In this document: piece after piece, positions 43,141-51,670 of the stretch | How the letters are laid out: each line of letters opens with the position of its first letter | Numbering within the stretch: position 1 is the first letter of the stretch | Assembly: GCF_003065485.1 (NCBI RefSeq) | Contig: NZ_CP026951.1 | Location: 496,001-560,000, forward strand | Source of the DNA: Salinibacterium hongtaonis | GTDB taxonomy: Bacteria > Actinomycetota > Actinomycetes > Actinomycetales > Microbacteriaceae | Direction: 5' to 3' | DNA: 64,000 nt | The notes under the pieces: generated by a model | Databases searched by the model: none | Told to the model about the DNA's origin: nothing | What the model saw: the letters and a program-made list of their open reading frames with translations, nothing else | Made by a program: the position numbers and the translations under genes

Positions 43141-44385
43141 TTAGCGCAGGGCTGCGGACGTCGACGTGCGACCGCGCAGCAGCAGGATGCTCAGCAGCAC
43201 AACGCCCGCTAGCGCCGTGAATGTCCACCCCTCGCCGATCACGAGGATGAGGTACCCCCCGATGAGCGATCCGAGGGCGTGCCCAAAGCTCGTGAGGGCG
43301 GAGAAGATTCCGAGCCCCGTCGACCGCCGTCGCGGGTCGAGGTTCTCCGTCGCGAGGATCGTGAGCGCGGGGTAGAGGGGCGAGTAGCCGACGCCGACGA
43401 GCACCGCGCCGAGGGCGGCGAGGGCGAATGAGTTGGAGAGGCCGAGCGTCACCATGCCCGCGGCGACCATGGCGAGGGCCCAGCGGGCGACGACGACCGG
43501 CCCGAGCTTGTCGGTGAGACCGCCGAAGGCGAGCCTCGTGATGATCACGCTCGCGGCGAAGACTATGAAGACGTTGGCGGCACCGAAAATTCCGCCGGAT
43601 GCGACACCCTGCTTGGCGAGGTGCTGGATGAGAAAGGCCACCATGAATGCCTCGCAGGCCCACGCTGCGATCGTGACGGTTCCCGGGAGCGCTACCTCGC
43701 GGAGCACGGCGATCCAGCCGGCGAGTCCGCGGATGGGCGCGGCATCGATCTGCACCTCACCCGTGTCGGTGCTTTCTCGGTCGGCGTTGACGACGGGGTG
43801 GTGGCCGTTCGGACGTGGCGCCCGCGTGACGAACGTTATCGCGAGGGCGATGGTCTGGAGCAGCGCGGAGACGATCCAGACAGCCTGCTGGCCGAGCTCG
43901 CGGTATAGCGCGTCGCCGATAGTGGGGCCAAGCGCGAGGCCTACCCAGACGCTGAGACCGAAGAAGCCGAGGGCCTTGCCTCGCTCGTGGTGGGGCACCT
44001 CGGCGACGATCCAGGAGGTGAGGGCCATCGCGACCGCCGCGTTGCCGCCACCGACAATGACGCGGCTCGCGCCGAGCGTCGGCACCGTGAGCGCGATCGC
44101 GACGAGCACGAGGCCGACGACCGCGATGGTCGTCGACGCCACGAGAACCGGGCGTACCCCAAAGCGATCGATTGCGGCGCCCGCAATGAGCATGGCCGCG
44201 ATTGAGGCGAAGGCCGACAGTGAGACCAGGAACCCGGCGAGGGCGTCGTTGCCCTCCAGGTCGTTGCCGATGACCTGAGCGATAACGGGGTTGTTCGACG
44301 TGTTGACGATGTTGCCGACCGTCGCGGCGATGACGACGAGCCAGAATGCCGCTCCGCGGGTACCGGTCTCGGCGACGCCCTTCAT
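43141..44385 (-). CDS. MFS transporter
   Basis: A 414-residue major facilitator protein with twelve hydrophobic helices and a charged central loop around residues 195-215. DRFGVRPVL, the typical loop between helices 2 and 3, is present. The substrate is unknown; it could import the compound or export a product. Its promoter region is covered by operator pair 2, so it belongs to the regulon. The C-terminus ends in an 8-bp repeat array. Confidence 0.88.
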   Translation of the reverse strand: MKGVAETGTRGAAFWLVVIAATVGNIVNTSNNPVIAQVIGNDLEGNDALAGFLVSLSAFASIAAMLIAGAAIDRFGVRPVLVASTTIAVVGLVLVAIALTVPTLGASRVIVGGGNAAVAMALTSWIVAEVPHHERGKALGFFGLSVWVGLALGPTIGDALYRELGQQAVWIVSALLQTIALAITFVTRAPRPNGHHPVVNADRESTDTGEVQIDAAPIRGLAGWIAVLREVALPGTVTIAAWACEAFMVAFLIQHLAKQGVASGGIFGAANVFIVFAASVIITRLAFGGLTDKLGPVVVARWALAMVAAGMVTLGLSNSFALAALGAVLVGVGYSPLYPALTILATENLDPRRRSTGLGIFSALTSFGHALGSLIGGYLILVIGEGWTFTALAGVVLLSILLLRGRTSTSAALR

Positions 44386-44468
44386 CGGTGAGCCAGCGCG
44401 GGTAAGTCACCTGGTGTGCTGATGAAGCGGGGTGGGATCACGGAGAACCAATCGTCCAATATTCCATT

Positions 44469-44501
44469 ATTGTATCCACAAATACCCATACTGCATCCAC
44501 T
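44469..44501. promoter_or_regulatory. Operator pair 2 between the MFS gene and the first RidA-like gene
   Basis: Copies at 44469-44480 (ATTGTATCCACA) and 44490-44501 (ACTGCATCCACT) each match 9 of 12 bases and start 21 bases apart. On the minus strand the first copy contains a good -10 box, TACAAT (complement of 44469-44474), for the MFS gene, and the second lies over its -35 region. The RidA-like gene starts 48 bases to the right. Confidence 0.75.
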
Positions 44502-44549
44502 TGCGCGCCTGCATCCGGATGCCGCCTGCATCGACGAGAGGAATTACGG

Positions 44550-45083
44550 ATGAGCGCACTGACGTACGACGCACGCACGGCCGAAGAGAGGGTGGCGGCT
44601 CTGGGGCTCGAGATTCCCGACTACGTGAACCCGCCTTACGGCGGCCGCTACGGCGCGATGAAGGCCTTTCATCACACGGGCAAGCTCCTCATGCTCAGCG
44701 GAATGACGCCAGAGGGGCGCGACGGCGTCATGCTCAACCCCGGCCGCATCGGTGATGATGTCTCGAGCGACGAGGGGTATGCCGCTGGCCGCAAGACGGC
44801 CATCAGTGTTCTGGGCCTCATCCGTCTGGCGCTCGGCTCACTCGATGAGGTCGAGAGCATGGCCCGCACAGTCTGTTACGGCGTCACGACGCCCGATTAC
44901 CTCGACGTAAATATCGCCGGCAACGGGGCGAACGACCTCTTTCTCGAAGTGTTCGGCCCCGTCGCCGGCCGTGTCGCGAGCGCGAGCATCGGCGTTATGA
45001 GCCTGTCCCGCGGCAACAGCTTCGAGATTGTCGCAACGGTGGAGACCAAGCGCGACGCATCGGAGTACGTGAATCGCGCCTGA
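44550..45083 (+). CDS. RidA-like (YjgF/UK114 family) protein, first of two
   Basis: A 177-residue protein with the RidA fold pattern: LLMLSGMTP, AISVLGLIRLALGSLDEVE and FGPVAGRVASASIGV in order. RidA deaminates reactive imines using a conserved Arg in the segment A-R-L-P. Here that position reads VMSLSRG, so the Arg appears to be missing and the chemistry is probably different. A good ribosome site (GAGGAA) precedes the ATG. It converges with a paralogue 23 bases away, and both are under the VanR-type operators. Confidence 0.82.
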   Translation: MSALTYDARTAEERVAALGLEIPDYVNPPYGGRYGAMKAFHHTGKLLMLSGMTPEGRDGVMLNPGRIGDDVSSDEGYAAGRKTAISVLGLIRLALGSLDEVESMARTVCYGVTTPDYLDVNIAGNGANDLFLEVFGPVAGRVASASIGVMSLSRGNSFEIVATVETKRDASEYVNRA

Positions 45084-45106
45084 CCGGCGGTGTGTGCCGC
45101 GCTCCG

Positions 45107-45598
45107 CTAGGGGCGGGGCGCGCACTCCAGGCTGAGCCACAGTTCAAAGCAGTGATTGCTGGAGAGCGCCGCGGCTCCGACGGAGGCTCTGCCCATGGCT
45201 CCGACCTCGCGGCCGAAGACGTCGTTGAAGAGGTCGCTCACTCCGTTGGAGACCTCGTGTGGTCTGTCGAAGCCGGGCGGGCAGGTCACAAAGCAGAGGC
45301 CTCGCGACATCGCCACAACATCGTCGAGGGAGCCGAGCGCGTATCTGATCATGCCGAGGGCGTTGAGGCCCGTGACTCTGGCGGCCTCGTAGCCCTGCTC
45401 AACCGTGATGTCGACCCCGACGACGCCGGGGTTAATGAGCGTGCCATCGCGGTGTTCCGGGGTGAGGCCGCTGAGTTCGAGCAGGTTGCCGATGCGGTGG
45501 AACGGGCGGAGGTTTCCGTAGCGCTGCCCGTAGGGCGGGTTGGCGTAGTCCGGGATTTCGAGACCCAACTCCTGGGCCCTCTGCTCGGGTGTGCTCAT
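45107..45598 (-). CDS. RidA-like (YjgF/UK114 family) protein, second of two
   Basis: A 163-residue paralogue of the preceding gene, on the other strand. The two share an N-terminal segment (LGLEIPDYANPPYG here, with one change in the first copy) and the middle LGSLDDV region. The imine-deaminase Arg is again not visible, with AALSSNH in that place. It may act on an enamine, imine or cyclic intermediate of the pathway, or form a mixed trimer with the first copy. Operator pair 3 lies upstream. Confidence 0.82.
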   Translation of the reverse strand: MSTPEQRAQELGLEIPDYANPPYGQRYGNLRPFHRIGNLLELSGLTPEHRDGTLINPGVVGVDITVEQGYEAARVTGLNALGMIRYALGSLDDVVAMSRGLCFVTCPPGFDRPHEVSNGVSDLFNDVFGREVGAMGRASVGAAALSSNHCFELWLSLECAPRP

Positions 45599-45649
45599 GA
45601 TTTTTGCCCCTATCTGCCGTGTCTTCGTGGCGCTTGTGAGTGTGAGGTG

Positions 45650-45687
45650 ACTCTAATGCATCCAGTTCATGTAATATGGGATCCAAT
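45650..45687. promoter_or_regulatory. Operator pair 3 with divergent promoters
   Basis: Copies at 45655-45666 (AATGCATCCAGT, 9 of 12) and 45676-45687 (ATGGGATCCAAT, 11 of 12) start 21 bases apart. A rightward -10 box TAATAT (45672-45677) overlaps the second copy. A leftward TAGAGT (complement of 45650-45655) touches the first. Both divergent genes should be repressed together. Confidence 0.8.
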
Positions 45688-45737
45688 CTTAACGAAGCCC
45701 TGATCACAGGCGCCGAATCACGGGGAAAGAGAAACGC

Positions 45738-46991
45738 ATGGCATTCGGAGAGTTATTAGCCGACAGCGGCGACCGATCAGCCGCGGATGCGGTGATCGAC
45801 GTGGCCGCCGAGCGCGCGCGCACTCTGGGAACACGCACTCGCCACTACTTCAACTCGGCGGGTGCTGGTCTTGCGAGCTCCGGTGTCATGAGCGGCATGA
45901 TCGACCATCTCCGCAAAGAGGAGCAGGGTGGGGCCTATGAGGCTGCCGCCCTCGTGGCCGACGACCTCAACGCCATCTACGTGCACGCTGCGCAGCTTCT
46001 CGGCTGCGACACCGACGAGATCTCGCTGCACGATGCGGCGACAACCGGCCTTCGGGTTGTGTTCGACGCTCTCCGACTCGGTGCGGGAGACACCGTGATC
46101 GCGCCGCGCTCAAGCTACGTGAGCCAGGCCCTGCGACTCCTCACCCTCGAGAAGGTTGACGGGGTCACCCTGCGCATTATCGAGAACGCTCCCGACGGCA
46201 CCGTCGACCTCGCCGAACTCGAGGCCGCACTCATTGCCGCCCCCGGTGCTGTCATTAGCGCGGTCCATGTGCCGACATCATCCGGACTCGTTGAGCCCGT
46301 TGCTGAGATCGGCGTGCTCGCACAGCGGCATGGTGCCGTTTATGTGCTCGATGCGACGCAGTCGGTCGGTCAGATCGATATCGACGTGCGCGCAATCGGC
46401 TGCGATGTGCTGGTTGCCACGGGTCGCAAGTTTCTTCGCGGCCCGCGCGGAACCGCGTTCAACTACGTTCGTCGCGGCTTTCTCGAAACACTCAAGCCGT
46501 GGGCTCCCGACGTGCGTGGCAGTGAATGGAGCGGCGAGACGGAATGGGTCACCCCCGTCGCCGCGCGGTCGCTCGAAACCTGGGAGGCCGCTATTGCGGG
46601 ACGCATCGGTCTCGGGCTGGCGATTCGCGAGGCGCTCGAACGAGGGATGCCAGCAACCGAGTCATTTATCGCCGAAGGTGCTGCCCGCCTGCGTGCGGCG
46701 TTCGCCGAGATCGACGGCGTGACGGTCGTGGACCCGCCCGCCGCCACGGCAGGCATCGTGACCTTCACGGTCGACGGGATGCACGCGCGCGACGTCAGCA
46801 AGGAGCTCCGTGCACGGAGAATCGATACGATTGCGATACCTGCATCGCACGCCCAGTGGGATCTGGGCGCGCGAGGGATCGACGCCGTTGTTCGAGCATC
46901 CGTGCATGTGTACAACGACCAGTCGGACTTCGACGCGTTTATCGCCGCCGTAACCGATATCGCGGAGACCCAGAGAGGTGCAGCAGCATGA
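45738..46991 (+). CDS. Class V aminotransferase-fold PLP enzyme
   Basis: A 417-residue enzyme of the cysteine-desulfurase/aminotransferase V superfamily. The PLP lysine is in TGRKFLRGPRG and the cofactor Asp in YVLDATQSVGQ. The EgtE/isopenicillin-epimerase-like subgroup fits better than a true IscS because there is no catalytic Cys loop of the IscS type. It heads a four-gene unit whose other members act on amino groups (flavin oxidase, gamma-glutamyltransferase, copper amine oxidase). It overlaps the flavin gene by four bases. The substrate is unknown. Confidence 0.85.
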   Translation: MAFGELLADSGDRSAADAVIDVAAERARTLGTRTRHYFNSAGAGLASSGVMSGMIDHLRKEEQGGAYEAAALVADDLNAIYVHAAQLLGCDTDEISLHDAATTGLRVVFDALRLGAGDTVIAPRSSYVSQALRLLTLEKVDGVTLRIIENAPDGTVDLAELEAALIAAPGAVISAVHVPTSSGLVEPVAEIGVLAQRHGAVYVLDATQSVGQIDIDVRAIGCDVLVATGRKFLRGPRGTAFNYVRRGFLETLKPWAPDVRGSEWSGETEWVTPVAARSLETWEAAIAGRIGLGLAIREALERGMPATESFIAEGAARLRAAFAEIDGVTVVDPPAATAGIVTFTVDGMHARDVSKELRARRIDTIAIPASHAQWDLGARGIDAVVRASVHVYNDQSDFDAFIAAVTDIAETQRGAAA

Positions 46992-48088
46992 GCCAGCTCA
47001 GCAGCGAGACCGATGTCGTCGTTCTCGGCCTCGGCATTCACGGGGCCGCAACGGCCTACGAGCTAGCGCTTCGCGGGGTGAAGGTCGTTGGCATCGAGCA
47101 GTTTGAGGCGCTGCACGACCGTGGCTCCTCGCACGGGGCAACCCGCATGATCCGTCGCGCCTACCCCAACCCGGTCTGGAACCCGCTCGTCGGTGAGGCA
47201 TTCGACGGATGGGCGCGCTGGGAGGCCGCGGCAGGCACCACCTTCTACACCCCGACCACGGGTCTCTACGCGCACAGGGGAGAGGCCACCATGCAGGGCG
47301 GTCGCAGTCGAGCGGTCGAAGCCGGCCACGTCACCGCGCTCATGCCCTCCGTGTCGTTCCCCGAGGGGCATAACGCGGTGTACGACCCCGACGCCGGTGT
47401 TCTCGCTGCCGCCAGCGCCCTCGAGTTCGCGCACTCGGCGGCCCGTCGCCATGGGGCCGAACTCTCATTCGGTGAACGCGTCATCTCGTGGGAATCCGAC
47501 GAGAACGGCGTCACCGTGACCACGGATGCTCGCAGCATCCGGGCATCAAAGCTCGTCGTCGCCGGTGGGGCCTGGGCGTCGAGCCTGCTGCCCCGCTACA
47601 GCGAGCGCTTCGAGGTGTGGCGCATCGTCACACTCGCGGCCCGGACCGGCCAGACGTGTGCGCAGCCCCCGATGCTGGGAACCTTCTCCGTCGATATGGA
47701 CGGCGGTCTCGTCTTCGGGTTGCCCGAGATCGGCGACGCCGGCGCCAAGATCGGCATCGACGCCGGCCCCGTGTGGGACCCGAACACCCCTGTCGGTGAC
47801 GCGACGCCGGCCGAAGTCGATCGCCTCACGCAGCTGTTCCGCGCCTTCGTGCCCGACATCGATCTTGAGGGCGCCGAGGCCGTCGCGTGCCTCTACACGA
47901 TGACCCCCGATCTCCGCTTTGTGATCGGCGAGATCCCCGGCCAGGCCAATGTCATCGCGGCGGCCGCGTGCTCGGGTCACGGCTTCAAATTCGGCCCCGC
48001 CATCGGCGCCGCCGCTGCCGACCTTGCGCAGGGCATCGCCCGGCCCGACCTCGACTTTGTTTCGCCCATGAGATGGGAAGCAGCATGA
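46988..48088 (+). CDS. Sarcosine-oxidase-like FAD-dependent amine oxidase
   Basis: This flavoenzyme (366 aa) resembles monomeric sarcosine oxidase and N-methyltryptophan oxidase. The FAD site is LGLGIHGAATAYELA, followed by SSHGATRMIRRAY. Cys301 in ACLYTMTPD is in the position of the Cys that carries covalent FAD in those enzymes, and CSGHGFKF follows. It should oxidise a secondary or N-methyl amine to an imine, giving aldehyde and primary amine plus hydrogen peroxide. Both ends overlap neighbours by four bases. Confidence 0.9.
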   Translation: MSQLSSETDVVVLGLGIHGAATAYELALRGVKVVGIEQFEALHDRGSSHGATRMIRRAYPNPVWNPLVGEAFDGWARWEAAAGTTFYTPTTGLYAHRGEATMQGGRSRAVEAGHVTALMPSVSFPEGHNAVYDPDAGVLAAASALEFAHSAARRHGAELSFGERVISWESDENGVTVTTDARSIRASKLVVAGGAWASSLLPRYSERFEVWRIVTLAARTGQTCAQPPMLGTFSVDMDGGLVFGLPEIGDAGAKIGIDAGPVWDPNTPVGDATPAEVDRLTQLFRAFVPDIDLEGAEAVACLYTMTPDLRFVIGEIPGQANVIAAAACSGHGFKFGPAIGAAAADLAQGIARPDLDFVSPMRWEAA

Positions 48089-49626
48089 CTTCTGGTGTGA
48101 CCAACCCTCGATCCGTAGCGATCGCTGCCCCGCATCCCGCAGCCCTCGACAGCGCCAAAGCGGCCGTCGACGCGGGGGGCAACGCGATCGACGCAGCGCT
48201 CGCCGCGGCCGCAGCGCTCACGGTCGTTTATCCGCACCAGTGCAGTCTCGGTGGTGATCTGATCGCTCTGGTTCGCCGGTCAGACGGTCAGGTCACCGCC
48301 GTCCTCTCGGCGGGCGCAGCCCCCGCCGCAGTCGACGTCGAGCGTCTTTCGAAGCTCGACCGGATGCCGGGCCAGGGCCCAGACACGGTTACCGTGCCGG
48401 GCGTCGTCGCCGGCTGGGAGGCTGTTGCCTCGCTCGGCGCGACCCTTGCTCTGGCTCCCGCCTTCGAACGCGCAGCGGCGCTTGCAGAGAGCGGCTACAC
48501 GGTGTCGCCGGGGCTCAACCGGGCCATCCAGGGGCGGCGGGATGTTCTGCTCGCCGACAAAGGAATGGTCGAGGTTTTCGGCGATGGTGCTGGAGGGCTC
48601 AAGGGCGAGGGCGACCACGTCGTGCAGCCAGCCCTCGCGCGCACCCTCACGGAACTCGCCGGCAACCCGGGCGCAATGTACCGCGGCCGCATCGCCGAAT
48701 CGATCGCCGGAACGCTGACCTCTCTGGGTGGCGCTATGAGTGCCGACGACTTCGCGGCCCACAGGGTCGAGATCACCGACCCCGTTCGGGCGGAGATCGG
48801 GGGAGCCTCGTGGTGGGTCGCACCCCCGCCCACGCAGGGCGTTGTGCTTCTCGGAATTCTGCCGGATGCCCTCGACTCTGCCGACACCTGCAACCCCGAA
48901 CTCGTCGCCGCTGTTAACGACGCGCTTCGGGCTCGCACCGCCAACCTCGGCGACCCGCGCGGCGGGGACATCAACGTCGACGCCATGCTCGACCCGCGCG
49001 GTCGCGCCGCTGAGGGTTCGCTTCCCCGCCCCGGTCGTGCGCTGGGCGACACGGTCGCCATCGTCGCGGCCGACACCGACGGAACCGTTGTGACCCTCAT
49101 CCAGAGCGTTTACCAGTGGTTTGGCTCCGGCATTCTCGACCCCGGCACCGGCGTCGTTCTGCACAACCGTGGCTCAGCGTTCAGCACCGACCCGTCGCAT
49201 CCCGCCCATATCGGCCCAGGCCTGCGCCCGCCGCACACACTCCTGCCCGTCATCGCGCAGAAGGACGATCTCGTCATCGGGCTCGGATGCCAGGGCGGCA
49301 GCGCCCAGGCATGGATTCTCTCCCAGGTGGCGCGCGAGCTCATCGACCCCTCAAGCGACCCCGCCGAGGCGCTCGGCCGGGGCCGCTGGGTCATCGGCGC
49401 CCGCGACCTCGGATTCGACGAGGCAACCCTGATCGCTGAGCCCGGCACAGAGGCCGCCGCCGACGCGGCAGCAGCTCTCGGACTCGGTACCGCTCGTCGC
49501 GACGCCCAGTTCGACGAAGCCGGCCATGTGCAGGTCGCCAGAATCCGCCTTTCAGACTCGACCCTCGACGCCGCGAGCGATCCCCGCGCCGACGGTCGCG
49601 CCACCGTACTCAGCCCACGACAGTAA
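48085..49626 (+). CDS. ggt: Gamma-glutamyltransferase family protein without signal peptide
   Basis: A 513-residue Ntn-hydrolase. The N-terminal region has AVDAGGNAIDAALAAA and CSLGGDL, and the catalytic Thr at which the chain self-cleaves is probably Thr323 in LGDTVAIVAAD. No signal peptide is seen, in contrast to classical exported GGTs, so it probably works in the cytoplasm. It could remove a gamma-glutamyl group placed by the glutamine-synthetase-like enzyme at 55973. It overlaps the flavin oxidase by four bases and lies eight bases before the amine oxidase. Confidence 0.88.
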   Translation: MTSGVTNPRSVAIAAPHPAALDSAKAAVDAGGNAIDAALAAAAALTVVYPHQCSLGGDLIALVRRSDGQVTAVLSAGAAPAAVDVERLSKLDRMPGQGPDTVTVPGVVAGWEAVASLGATLALAPAFERAAALAESGYTVSPGLNRAIQGRRDVLLADKGMVEVFGDGAGGLKGEGDHVVQPALARTLTELAGNPGAMYRGRIAESIAGTLTSLGGAMSADDFAAHRVEITDPVRAEIGGASWWVAPPPTQGVVLLGILPDALDSADTCNPELVAAVNDALRARTANLGDPRGGDINVDAMLDPRGRAAEGSLPRPGRALGDTVAIVAADTDGTVVTLIQSVYQWFGSGILDPGTGVVLHNRGSAFSTDPSHPAHIGPGLRPPHTLLPVIAQKDDLVIGLGCQGGSAQAWILSQVARELIDPSSDPAEALGRGRWVIGARDLGFDEATLIAEPGTEAAADAAAALGLGTARRDAQFDEAGHVQVARIRLSDSTLDAASDPRADGRATVLSPRQ

Positions 49627-49634
49627 GGAAACGC

Positions 49635-51584
49635 ATGACCACCTCACCACGCCATGTACTCGACCCCCTCCTGCCGGAGGAGATCGACAGCTTTATCGCG
49701 GAGATTCGCAAGAGTGATCGCATTGGAGAGAACCCGCGTTTCTGGGGCATCCAGGTCGATGAGGACAAGGCTGCCGCCACCGTCGCGGGTGGCGCACGCC
49801 CCGTTCGCGTCGTCGTGATGAATAACGCTGCTCGCGCGGCGTGGGAGGTTCGCGGCTGGACGGGAACCGCCGAGACTGCTGCGTTCATCGAAGGTTGGAC
49901 CGACGTCGACCACCGTCGCCCCGGTGTCTCCTCCGACGAAGCCCGCATGATTTCGCAGGCCGCGCGCAAGTCGCCGCTGCTGCTGGAGGCGCTGGCCAAG
50001 CGTGGCATCACCGACGCCTCGCTCGTCTGGGTCGACCCCGAGTCGATCACGGGCTTCGAACCAGAAGACATCGCCGACCGCCGCCTCTCGTGGGGAACGG
50101 TCTGGTTCCGCGAGTCGAACGAAGACAACGGCTACGGTCGCCCCGTCGCCGGTGTCGTGCCGATCCTCGACCTCGACACCCTTGAGGTCATCCGGGTCGA
50201 AGACCACGGCGTGATCCCCATGGCGTCGGAGACCAGCCGCTACGAGTCGGGCACGTGGGGTGCCGACCGTGAGGTATCGGTTCTCGACATCATCCAGCCG
50301 AACGGGCCCGGATTCGATGTTGAAGGGCACACTGTCACCTGGCAGAACTGGTCGTTCACGGTCGGGTTCACGCACCGCGAGGGACTCGTTCTTCACGACC
50401 TCAACTACAACGATCATGGAGCCGTGCGCCCCGTGCTCAAGCGCGCATCCGTCAATGAGATGTACGTGCCGTACCTCGACAGTGACCCCACCGCGTACCG
50501 CAAGAACTTCTTCGACTGGGGCGAGTATGGCGCTGGCCCCCTCACCGCGTCGCTTGAGCTCGGCTGCGACTGCCTGGGTGAGATCCGCTACTTCGACGTG
50601 ACCTACCTCGACGGTTACGGCGAGGCGCAGGTCATCAAGAACGGCATCTGCCTGCACGAGGAGGACGACAGCATCCTCTGGAAGCACGTCAACACGCGCA
50701 TCAACACCTCAGAGGTTCGCCGCTCGCGCAAGCTCGTGATCTCGGCCTTCGCTACGGTCGCCAACTACGACTACGGCTTCTACTGGACTCTTCGCCAGGA
50801 CGGCTCAATCGAGCTTGAGGTCAAGCTCACAGGCCTCATGTCGGTCTCGGGCATCGCCGACGACGAGAAGCCCCGCTTCGGTCGGATGGTCGCGCCCAAC
50901 GTGCAGGCCCCCACCCACCAGCACTACTTCGCTGCCCGCCTCGACACTGCGGTTGATGGCATCCGCAACCGCGTCGTCGAGGTTCACGCCGAGATGGAGC
51001 CGGATGAGGCGCTCAACCCGTACGGAAACGCCGTCGTCGCGGTTGAAACGCCGCTGACCTCTGAGCAGCTCGGTGCGCGAATCGCGGACCCGCAGCGCGC
51101 CCTGCACTGGCGAATCGAGAACGACGAGGCCACGAACCGCAACGGCGAGAACACGGCATACCGGCTGACGGTGCCGAACTTCGCCCAGCTTTACGCCCGC
51201 CCCGGAGCGGTCGTCGAGCGCAAGGCGCCGTTCGTGTCGAAGCAGCTCTGGGTGAGCCAGTACGACGCAGAGCAGCGATTCATCGCAGGCGAGTACCCCA
51301 ACCAGGGCGAGCTCGGCGACGACGGTGTTCACGTCTGGCAGCAGGCCGACCGCTCCCTCGACGGAGAGCGTCTCGTGCTGTGGCCCGTCGTGGGCGTTCA
51401 CCACTTTCCGCGGCCAGAGCAGTGGCCGATCATGCCCGTCGACCACATCGGCTTCAAGCTCGAGCCCGACGGATTCTTCGACCGCAACCCATCGCTCGAC
51501 GTTCCGCCGTCGGCAGCCGCGTCGCATGGTGCAGCGTCGCACGGTGCAGCATCGCATGGCGACGCAGCGCCCAGTTGCCACTAG
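49635..51584 (+). CDS. Copper-containing primary amine oxidase
   Basis: This enzyme (649 aa) oxidises a primary amine to an aldehyde with release of ammonia and peroxide. The cofactor precursor is Tyr378 in the motif ANYDYG, which becomes topaquinone. The catalytic base is Asp294 in FFDWGEYG; the 84-residue separation matches Arthrobacter amine oxidase. Copper ligands are His428 and His430 (HQHYF) and a His in HHFPRPEQWP (589-590). The tail carries a short Ala-Ser-His-Gly repeat. The aldehyde could go to the dehydrogenase at 41580. Confidence 0.96.
   Translation: MTTSPRHVLDPLLPEEIDSFIAEIRKSDRIGENPRFWGIQVDEDKAAATVAGGARPVRVVVMNNAARAAWEVRGWTGTAETAAFIEGWTDVDHRRPGVSSDEARMISQAARKSPLLLEALAKRGITDASLVWVDPESITGFEPEDIADRRLSWGTVWFRESNEDNGYGRPVAGVVPILDLDTLEVIRVEDHGVIPMASETSRYESGTWGADREVSVLDIIQPNGPGFDVEGHTVTWQNWSFTVGFTHREGLVLHDLNYNDHGAVRPVLKRASVNEMYVPYLDSDPTAYRKNFFDWGEYGAGPLTASLELGCDCLGEIRYFDVTYLDGYGEAQVIKNGICLHEEDDSILWKHVNTRINTSEVRRSRKLVISAFATVANYDYGFYWTLRQDGSIELEVKLTGLMSVSGIADDEKPRFGRMVAPNVQAPTHQHYFAARLDTAVDGIRNRVVEVHAEMEPDEALNPYGNAVVAVETPLTSEQLGARIADPQRALHWRIENDEATNRNGENTAYRLTVPNFAQLYARPGAVVERKAPFVSKQLWVSQYDAEQRFIAGEYPNQGELGDDGVHVWQQADRSLDGERLVLWPVVGVHHFPRPEQWPIMPVDHIGFKLEPDGFFDRNPSLDVPPSAAASHGAASHGAASHGDAAPSCH
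51526..51570 (+). repeat. Three 15-bp repeats in the amine oxidase tail
   Basis: Near-identical units at 51526-51540, 51541-51555 and 51556-51570 encode AASHG three times. They lie in the last 20 codons, after the conserved fold. Confidence 0.9.
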
Positions 51585-51605
51585 CGGGCAGCTGACCTAA
51601 AAAAG

Positions 51606-51637
51606 GATCCCGCATGGCCTCGAGGCCATGCGGGATC
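51606..51637. terminator. Bidirectional terminator, 32-bp perfect palindrome
   Basis: The two 16-base halves (51606-51621 and 51622-51637) are exact complements, flanked by A-rich sequence on the left and TTT on the right. It separates the converging amine oxidase and gntR genes. Confidence 0.9.
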
Positions 51638-51670
51638 TTTGGTGTCGGTGGGGTCGTTGGCGCGCGGTCG

